Positions 26,967 to 32,236 of a stretch of 32,236 bases of DNA are shown in pieces (the first letter of the stretch is position 1; each line of letters opens with the position of its first letter). This stretch comes from Pelagibacterium montanilacus. Lineage in GTDB: Bacteria > Pseudomonadota > Alphaproteobacteria > Rhizobiales > Devosiaceae. A program made the translations under genes and the position numbers. The notes under the pieces were generated by a model, which was not told the DNA's origin, ran no database searches, and was given only the letters and a program-made list of their open reading frames with translations. The stretch spans positions 1-32,236 of the forward strand of contig NZ_RZMX01000039.1 in NCBI RefSeq assembly GCF_003992665.1. Reading direction: 5' to 3'.

Positions 26967-27136
26967 CCAAGGCCGAAGGCCGCGGAGGCGAGCGAAGCGA
27001 GTAATAGACCAGTCGACGTGCCGATTGAGTCCTGTCAGCTCCGCACTCCCAGCCCCTCTTCCTGCCGCACCTCTGCGAGGCGTCGCCGCCGCAGGCATTC
27101 GGTGGCAGAGCTGTTCCCAACCTGGAGCCACAGCGG

Positions 27137-27547
27137 TCAACGGCACCATTCGAGCGCGGCACCAACAGCTTGCTGTGCACTGTCCGGAGGAATGGTCAGT
27201 CGGGCCTGGAAAAAGGAGATGCCAATCGGGCCAGCGCTCTCCCGCGTCGCGCGGAACGCTGCCAAAAGGACCTGCGGATCATAGCCCGGCATCGGTCCGG
27301 CATTGTATCTCGCCCGTCCTTTCGAGGAGTGGACGCCTAGCATGCCGGAGGCGTCGCAAAACTCACCGGTGACCGCGAACTTGCCTCCGTCGGCGCTGAT
27401 CAAGACTGGCACGCTGGCAGCACAAGATGAGGTTGACTCGAACACCTCGACGGTGCTCGGGATCAGGCTGGGCTCCCCGTCGCCCTGAGCTCGGTTGCAC
27501 ACGACCCAAGCCGGGCGCGATGGGGCCAGGCCACAAAAACTCGTCAA
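27137..27547 (-). CDS. Possible hypothetical protein (about 120-136 aa)
   Basis: Codon use becomes GC-rich at third positions from about residue 25 onward, and the translation is protein-like there: VEVFESTSSCAASVPVLISADGGKFAVTGEF and then FQARLTIPPDSAQQAVGAAL. No family is recognised. The outermost start is TTG; GTG at 27502 is also possible. No ribosome-binding site is clear, and the opposite strand is open over part of it, so the frame may be a relic. Confidence 0.35.
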   Translation of the reverse strand: MTSFCGLAPSRPAWVVCNRAQGDGEPSLIPSTVEVFESTSSCAASVPVLISADGGKFAVTGEFCDASGMLGVHSSKGRARYNAGPMPGYDPQVLLAAFRATRESAGPIGISFFQARLTIPPDSAQQAVGAALEWCR

Positions 27548-27688
27548 GCTGTTTATTTGATCCGGAGCGCCGTTACAAACAGAAAGCCACGTTGCCTTAT
27601 CGGGAACTCAGTGTAGAAGGAATCGAATACTGAAACCATATGACCGACAATTGATCAGGCTCGCAACAAGCGTCCTGAACTGAATTCT

Positions 27689-27880
27689 GTGGTAGGCGGG
27701 CTACGCGACGACGGGGGCATCGAGCTCGCACATCAAAATGTGGAAGAAATGATGCTGTCCATCAAGGATCCTGAGCTAGAGGCACAGCACCTCGAGGAAC
27801 TCGCACGCTTGATCCGCAAATACGGTGAAGGCCTTGAGAATAGTGCGGCGCCGCAAGCCGCGGCGGCCGAGGTGGCATAA
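27689..27880 (+). CDS. Possible small hypothetical protein, maybe frame-broken at its start
   Basis: From GTG 27689 it encodes 63 residues, with a helical, acidic region (ELAHQNVEEMMLSIKDPELEAQHLEEL) and an Ala-rich tail. The same frame stays open back to about 27642 without a good start. An ATG at about 27640 reads MTDN and stops in the neighbouring frame, so a single indel may have broken the N-terminus. The function is unknown. Confidence 0.33.
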   Translation: MVGGLRDDGGIELAHQNVEEMMLSIKDPELEAQHLEELARLIRKYGEGLENSAAPQAAAAEVA

Positions 27881-28230
27881 TCGCCATTGCTCCGCCTGAT
27901 CGGTCGAAACTCCCTGAAGTGCTAGGTTATGGCCTTTGAGCTTGGCATGGTCTTCAGCCGTCGGAGAAATCGGGTTCGAGGGCCATGACCTCGCTGCGAC
28001 GGTCGTGGAGGCATTTTTCGATGTGTAGTAATCCCCGGAGCCCGGACCAATGGCCCGGGCATCTGTGCTGCTGTTGCCGAAAAGAGTTTCTATCCAATTG
28101 GAACGGCAAGCTTGCGAGGTGCCGTCTTTGATCTTGTCGACGGCCTCCACCCACGCCGGCGACATGCATTCAACATTGCCTATCAGCGGATGACTGGTAG
28201 TGTGACGGTCGACACATTTTCGGGGGCAAT
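27881..28230. other. Intergenic region upstream of hsdR
   Basis: No gene is well supported. The minus strand has a 129-codon frame whose first 20 codons look protein-like and whose later part does not, perhaps a decayed gene. The hsdR promoter should lie at the right end. hsdM, which often precedes hsdR or hsdS, is not here. Confidence 0.4.
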
Positions 28231-30990
28231 GTGCAGCCAGAGCAGATCACACGGCAAAACATCGATCGGCTGCTGACCGAGGCCGGGTGGGTGGTTCAGG
28301 ATCGCGAGGCGCTGGACCGTCAAGCGGCGCTGGGCGTCGCCGTGCGCGAGTTCCCCCTGCCGGCGGGGTTCTGCGACTATCTGCTGTTCGTCGGCGGCAA
28401 GGCGGCCGGGGTCATCGAGGCCAAGAAGACGGGCGTGACCCTGAGTGGTGTTGCCGACCAGTCAGAGAAATACGCCTCGCGCCCGCCCGAGCATCTGGCG
28501 CGCTGGGACGAGTTCCTGATCTACCATTACGAAAGCACCGGCGAGGAAACCTTCTTCCGAAACCTGCGGGACCCCAAGGCTCGTTCCCGCCGCCTGTTCG
28601 CCTTCCATCGCCCAGAGACGTTGCACGACTGGGTGCGACAGCCGGAGACCATTCGCGCCCGCCTGCGCCAGATGCCGCCGCTAGATCCGAAGGGGCTTCG
28701 CGACTGCCAGATCGAGGCGATCACCGGGCTGGAAGAGTCACTGGCAGAGGACAAGCCCCGCTCGCTGATCCAGCTCGCCACCGGCGCGGGCAAGACCTTC
28801 ACCGCCTGTTCCTTCTCCTATCGGCTGATCAAGGAGGCCGGGGCGAAGCGCATCCTGTTCCTGGTCGACCGCAACAACCTGGGCGACCAGACGCTGCGCG
28901 AGTTCCAGGGGTTCCAGCCGCCCGGCGCGGCGAACCGCTTCACCGACACATACATCGTCCAACATCTGCACTCCCACCGGATCGACCCAGATGCGAAGGT
29001 CGTGATCACTACGATCCAGCGCCTCTATTCCATGCTCAGGGGGCAGGAGCTGTCCGAGGAAGAGGAAGAGGCGTCCGACTTTGAGAAGTGGCAGGGCGAG
29101 GACGGTGAGCCTCTGCCGCTGGCCTACAATCCCGACATTCCCATCGAGACCTTCGACTTCATCGTCACCGACGAATGCCACCGCTCGATCTATGGGCTCT
29201 GGCGGCAGGTGCTGGAATATTTCGACGCCTCGATCATCGGGCTCACAGCGACCCCGTCCAAGCACACGCTGGGCTTCTTCAACCAGAACCTGGTCGCCGA
29301 ATATCCCTATGAACGCTCCGTCGCCGACGGCGTGAATGTTGGCTATGAAATCTACCGCATCCGCACCCGCGTCACCGAGGAAGGCGGCAAGGTCGAAACC
29401 GACGAGACCGGCTTCCAGGTCCCCGTGCGTGACAAGCGCACCCGCAAGGTCCGCTATGAACAGCTCGACGCCGATCTGGAATACACCGCCAAGGAACTCG
29501 ACCGCTCCGTCGTGAACCCGAACCAGATCAGAACCGTCCTGCAGACCTACAAGGACCGGGTCTTCACCGAGCTGTTCCCAGACCGCACCGGCGAATGGCT
29601 TCCCAAGACGCTGATCTTCGCCAAGGACGACAACCACGCCGAAGAGATCGTCCATGCCGTGCGCGAGGTCTTCGGCGAGGGCAACGACTTCGCCAAGAAG
29701 ATCACCTACCGCAACACCGGCGAAAACCCGAAATCGATGATCAAGGCGTTCCGGGTCGACCCCTTCCCCCGCGTCGCCGTGACCGTCGACATGATCGCCA
29801 CCGGCACCGACATCAAGCCGGTCGAGGTGCTGATCTTCATGCGCGACGTGAAATCCGAGGGCTATTACGAGCAGATGAAGGGGCGCGGGGTCCGCACCAT
29901 CCCCGACGCCGACCTGCAGGCCGTCACGCCCGATGCCAAGACCAAGACCCGCTTCATCCTGATCGACGCCGTCGGCGTGTCCGAGACCAAGAAGAACGCC
30001 TCCCAGCCCCTGGAGCGCAAGAAGTCCCTCAGCTTCGACGCTCTGATCGAACAGATCGCCATGGGGCGGCGCGACGAGGACGCGCTGTCATCGCTCGCCG
30101 CCCGCCTCGCCATTCTCGACCGCAAGCTGGGCGACGAGGACCGCGCCCGCATTGCCGACGCCACGGGCGGCAAGACCCCGCGCGATCTGGCAAACGCCCT
30201 GCTCGATGCCATCGACGCCGACAAGCAACAGGTCGCCATCGAGGCGCGCCACGGCCCCGCGCCCACGCCGGAGCAGGAACGCGCCGTCATCGAAGAGCTG
30301 ACCGATACCGCCTGCCGCCCATTCGACAACCCGGCCGCCCGCAATCTGTTGAAGGACATCAAGCAAAAGACTGACATCGTCATCGACGAGATCACCACCG
30401 ACGAAGTCACCGGCGCGGGCTTCGACATGAAGCGCGCCGAGGAAACGATCACCAGTTTCCGCACCTTCATCGACGAGAACCGCGACGAGCTGACGGCGCT
30501 GCAAATTCTCTACAACCAGCCCCAGGGGCGGCAACGGCTGACCTATGCCGCGATCCGCGAACTGGTGCAGCGCCTGACCGACCCGCCCCATTACCTGACC
30601 ACCGCGAATGTCTGGCAGGCCTACAAGCGGCTCGATGCCGCCCGAGTGCGCGGCGCGCCGGTGGACGAACAACTGACCGAGGTGGTCAGCCTGGTCCGCT
30701 TCGCGCTGGGGCAGACCGAGGTGCTGGAGCCCTTCGCCAGCGTCGTCGAACAGCGGTTCAACCTGTGGATGGGGCGCGAGAAGAAGGCGGGCCGCGAATA
30801 CACCCCCGATCAGGAAGACTGGCTCCGCGCCATAGCGTCCTTCATCGCCGCCAATGCCGAGATCGCGCCGCGTGATTTCATGGAAGTGCCCAGCCTTGCC
30901 GACAGGGGTGGCATACTGCAAGCGCGCAAGGTATTGGGTCCGGGGCTGAACGACATTCTTGAAGAATTGCAGGGGGCGCTGGTCGCGTGA
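28231..30990 (+). CDS. hsdR: Type I restriction endonuclease R subunit (HsdR, EcoEI-like)
   Basis: This 919-residue protein has a PD-(D/E)xK nuclease domain near the N-terminus: D49 in FCDYLLF and E63-A-K65 in GVIEAKK. A superfamily 2 helicase motor follows with Walker A LATGAGKT (182-189), DECH (314-317), LTATPSK and the motif VI stretch QMKGRGVRT. An EcoEI-type C-terminal domain (about 660-919) completes it. HsdR translocates and cuts DNA in a complex with HsdM and HsdS. All motor and nuclease motifs are intact. The start codon is GTG 28231 with GGGGG nearby. The codon use is much more GC-rich than in neighbouring genes, suggesting recent transfer. It overlaps the hsdS fragment by GTGA. Without hsdS it cannot restrict in its own system. 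Confidence 0.93.
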   Translation: MQPEQITRQNIDRLLTEAGWVVQDREALDRQAALGVAVREFPLPAGFCDYLLFVGGKAAGVIEAKKTGVTLSGVADQSEKYASRPPEHLARWDEFLIYHYESTGEETFFRNLRDPKARSRRLFAFHRPETLHDWVRQPETIRARLRQMPPLDPKGLRDCQIEAITGLEESLAEDKPRSLIQLATGAGKTFTACSFSYRLIKEAGAKRILFLVDRNNLGDQTLREFQGFQPPGAANRFTDTYIVQHLHSHRIDPDAKVVITTIQRLYSMLRGQELSEEEEEASDFEKWQGEDGEPLPLAYNPDIPIETFDFIVTDECHRSIYGLWRQVLEYFDASIIGLTATPSKHTLGFFNQNLVAEYPYERSVADGVNVGYEIYRIRTRVTEEGGKVETDETGFQVPVRDKRTRKVRYEQLDADLEYTAKELDRSVVNPNQIRTVLQTYKDRVFTELFPDRTGEWLPKTLIFAKDDNHAEEIVHAVREVFGEGNDFAKKITYRNTGENPKSMIKAFRVDPFPRVAVTVDMIATGTDIKPVEVLIFMRDVKSEGYYEQMKGRGVRTIPDADLQAVTPDAKTKTRFILIDAVGVSETKKNASQPLERKKSLSFDALIEQIAMGRRDEDALSSLAARLAILDRKLGDEDRARIADATGGKTPRDLANALLDAIDADKQQVAIEARHGPAPTPEQERAVIEELTDTACRPFDNPAARNLLKDIKQKTDIVIDEITTDEVTGAGFDMKRAEETITSFRTFIDENRDELTALQILYNQPQGRQRLTYAAIRELVQRLTDPPHYLTTANVWQAYKRLDAARVRGAPVDEQLTEVVSLVRFALGQTEVLEPFASVVEQRFNLWMGREKKAGREYTPDQEDWLRAIASFIAANAEIAPRDFMEVPSLADRGGILQARKVLGPGLNDILEELQGALVA

Positions 30991-31328
30991 ATGAATCAGC
31001 AGATGCGCCCAGTGCTTGGGTGTCAGCAACAATCATTGAAGTCGCCGAAACTATATTCGGCCAATCACCGCCGTCATCAACTTATAATAAGAACAGTAAA
31101 GGCTTCCCGTTCTTTCAAGGAAAAGCCGAATTTGGCGTAAAGTACCCCGTCGTTCGAACGTGGTGCACGGAACCAACCCGTAAGGCCGAAGCTGGCGATA
31201 TTCTTGTCTCGGTTCGAGCGCCGGTTGGCCCCATAAACGTAGCTGACCGACAATGCGCTATTGGTCGGGGTCTTGCTGCAATTCGCCCGCTCATTGCACC
31301 TGAATATGTCCGGCTATGGCTAATTCTA
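30987..31328 (+). pseudogene. hsdS: Type I restriction specificity subunit (hsdS), truncated by IS5
   Basis: About 114 codons remain of the first target-recognition domain: AETIFGQSPPSSTYN, FPFFQGKAEFG, and the family motif GDILVSVRAPVGPINVAD followed by CAIGRGLAAIRP. A full HsdS has about 400-450 residues and two such domains. The start is GTG 30987, overlapping the hsdR stop as GTGA, so the genes were co-translated; ATG 30991 lies in another frame. The sequence meets the IS5 end at 31329 and stops inside the element. The rest of hsdS, and probably hsdM, would lie beyond the right edge. The AT content is higher than in hsdR, as is usual for variable recognition domains. Confidence 0.88.
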
Positions 31329-31344
31329 AGAGGCCGTTTCGAAA
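31329..31344. repeat. IS5 left inverted repeat
   Basis: AGAGGCCGTTTCGAAA; it pairs with the reverse complement of 32221-32236 except at two positions. Confidence 0.85.
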
Positions 31345-31406
31345 GGGGTTGAGCGGTCGAGGTTGGCATGATTCCAAGCGGTTTGCTGACCTGCATGGAG
31401 AATGTC

Positions 31407-32219
31407 ATGTGGACCCCGACCACCCGTGAACAGCATAACCGTCGTGCCACGCGATACCAGACCGATCTGACGGACGTGGAGTGGCGCCTGATCCAGCCGC
31501 ACCTGCCTGCGGCCTGTAGAACGGGGCGGCCCCGGGCCTGGCCGATGCGCGAGATCATCAACGCAATTTTCTACGTCCTGCGCGGCGGCATCACTTGGCG
31601 TCTCCTACCCTCGGACTTTCCGCCTTGGCCGACCGTCTATCGGTGGTTCGCCGCATTGCGCGACGGCTCGGTCTTTGAGAAGATCAACCATGCCCTGGTC
31701 ATGATGGACCGTGAGCGCGCCGGCCGCGAGGCCAGTCCGTCCGCAGCCATAATCGACAGCCAATCCGTCAAAACCACCGAAGCCGGCGGCCCGCGTGGCT
31801 ACGATGCAGGAAAGAAGATCAAAGGGCGCAAGCGCCATGCACTGGTCGATACCGATGGGCGGCCGCTACTGGTCGAGCCGCATCCGGCCGACATCCAGGA
31901 CAGAGACAGCGGCGGACCACTGCTACAGATCTCGCGCCCTCTGCTCCCCTTCATCAAACATGTATGGGCCGATGGCGGCTACAATCATGAGCGCGTGACC
32001 ACCGCCACCAACATCATCGTCGAAATCGTCAAGAAGCCCCCGGATCAGGTCGGCTTTGCCGTCTTGCCACGCAGATGGGTGGTCGAGCGCTTCTTTGCGT
32101 GGATCTGCCGCAACCGGCGCCTGGCAAAGGACTTCGAGGCCACCATCAATTCAGCAGCCACCTTCCTTTACGCCGCCTCGGTCATGCTCCTCGTGAGGCG
32201 ACTGGCCCGCCAGTCATGA
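31407..32219 (+). CDS. IS5-family transposase
   Basis: The 270-residue protein is a full-length DDE transposase of the IS427 group. The catalytic set is D117 in IDSQSVKTTE, D189 in WADGGYN and E227 in RRWVVERFFAW, with the usual R and K of the E(6)K-like region following (CRNRRLAKDFE). The N-terminus, MWTPTTREQHNRR, is typical of the group, and GGAGA lies 5 nt before the ATG at 31407, so longer in-frame starts are not favoured. No frameshift is present; unlike many IS427 copies, it does not need two overlapping frames. It is likely functional. Confidence 0.93.
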   Translation: MWTPTTREQHNRRATRYQTDLTDVEWRLIQPHLPAACRTGRPRAWPMREIINAIFYVLRGGITWRLLPSDFPPWPTVYRWFAALRDGSVFEKINHALVMMDRERAGREASPSAAIIDSQSVKTTEAGGPRGYDAGKKIKGRKRHALVDTDGRPLLVEPHPADIQDRDSGGPLLQISRPLLPFIKHVWADGGYNHERVTTATNIIVEIVKKPPDQVGFAVLPRRWVVERFFAWICRNRRLAKDFEATINSAATFLYAASVMLLVRRLARQS

Positions 32220-32220
32220 G

Positions 32221-32236
32221 TTTCGAAACCGACTCT
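32221..32236. repeat. IS5 right inverted repeat
   Basis: Its reverse complement reads AGAGTCGGTTTCGAAA. It starts 1 bp after the transposase stop and ends at the window edge. Confidence 0.85.

Larger units (their letters stand above)
31329..32236 (+). mobile_element. IS5-family (IS427/IS1031-like) insertion sequence
   Basis: The 908-bp element is bounded by 16-bp inverted repeats matching at 14 of 16 positions and carries one transposase gene in the same direction. The window ends exactly at its right repeat. A TA lies directly before the left end (31327-31328); IS427-group elements often duplicate TA or 2-4 bp, but the right flank is not visible. Confidence 0.88.

Noticed and set aside
27776-28165. 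Minus-strand frame of 129 codons upstream of hsdR
   Set aside because: The first 20 codons look plausible, but the rest has poor codon use and overlaps the plus-strand small ORF. At most it is a relic.
28738-29655. Long minus-strand frame inside hsdR (305 codons)
   Set aside because: It is a shadow of the highly GC-rich hsdR codons, which leave the opposite strand open.

Overview
The window looks like accessory-rich chromosomal DNA from a GC-rich alphaproteobacterium. The evidence is an FnrL-type regulator with a CX2CX7C cysteine cluster, an NADP-type glutamate dehydrogenase, many cyclic-di-GMP enzymes, and IS256 and IS5/IS427 elements of types common in Rhodobacterales, Caulobacterales-like and sphingomonad genomes. 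The genus cannot be fixed from the sequence alone. An insertion sequence fills each end of the window, and each interrupts a gene: IS256 (1-1370) cuts an fnr-like gene, and an IS5-family element (31329-32236) cuts a type I restriction specificity gene (hsdS).

Layout. 1-4005: IS256, the broken fnr-like gene, an rnk-like GreA/GreB-fold regulator and gdhA. 4284-8018 (minus strand): a GAF-GGDEF diguanylate cyclase and a PAS-GAF-PAS-GGDEF-EAL protein. 8231-11658: small exported proteins, a membrane protein, strong hairpins, a frame-broken signal-peptide remnant and about 1.9 kb with little convincing coding sequence. 12108-15392: a type Va autotransporter with a long signal peptide, followed by a hairpin and a small PLDc_N-like membrane protein. 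15689-16489 is gene-poor. 16490-18207 (minus): a possible replication-initiation-factor-like protein and a thermonuclease-fold protein. 18424-19971: a small Cys-rich exported protein with a clear intrinsic terminator, then a coupled pair on the minus strand (an exported protein of unknown function and a Sel1-repeat protein). 20285-23388 (plus): a second cyclic-di-GMP pair overlapping by ATGA. 23593-25834: a lipoprotein with an endosialidase-chaperone (S74) domain and a larger Sel1-repeat protein. 26242-26966: a single-tyrosine HUH endonuclease gene with a GNRA-loop hairpin just downstream. 27137-28230: weak hypothetical ORFs. 28231-31328: hsdR and the hsdS remnant.

How the parts may fit. Four cyclic-di-GMP enzymes (three with both a sensory domain and an intact cyclase motif on a normal scaffold, two carrying a phosphodiesterase domain) surround an autotransporter and several exported small or Sel1-type proteins. 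This is consistent with a surface/lifestyle region, although no direct regulatory link is visible. The two replication-type proteins, the SNase, the decayed stretches and the restriction system are typical of DNA that has gained and lost mobile elements. The least familiar parts are the HUH protein with its palindrome, the Rep-like 391-residue protein, the small Cys-containing exported proteins, and the structured or repeat-bearing gene-poor DNA at 8543-8704 and 9815-9970.
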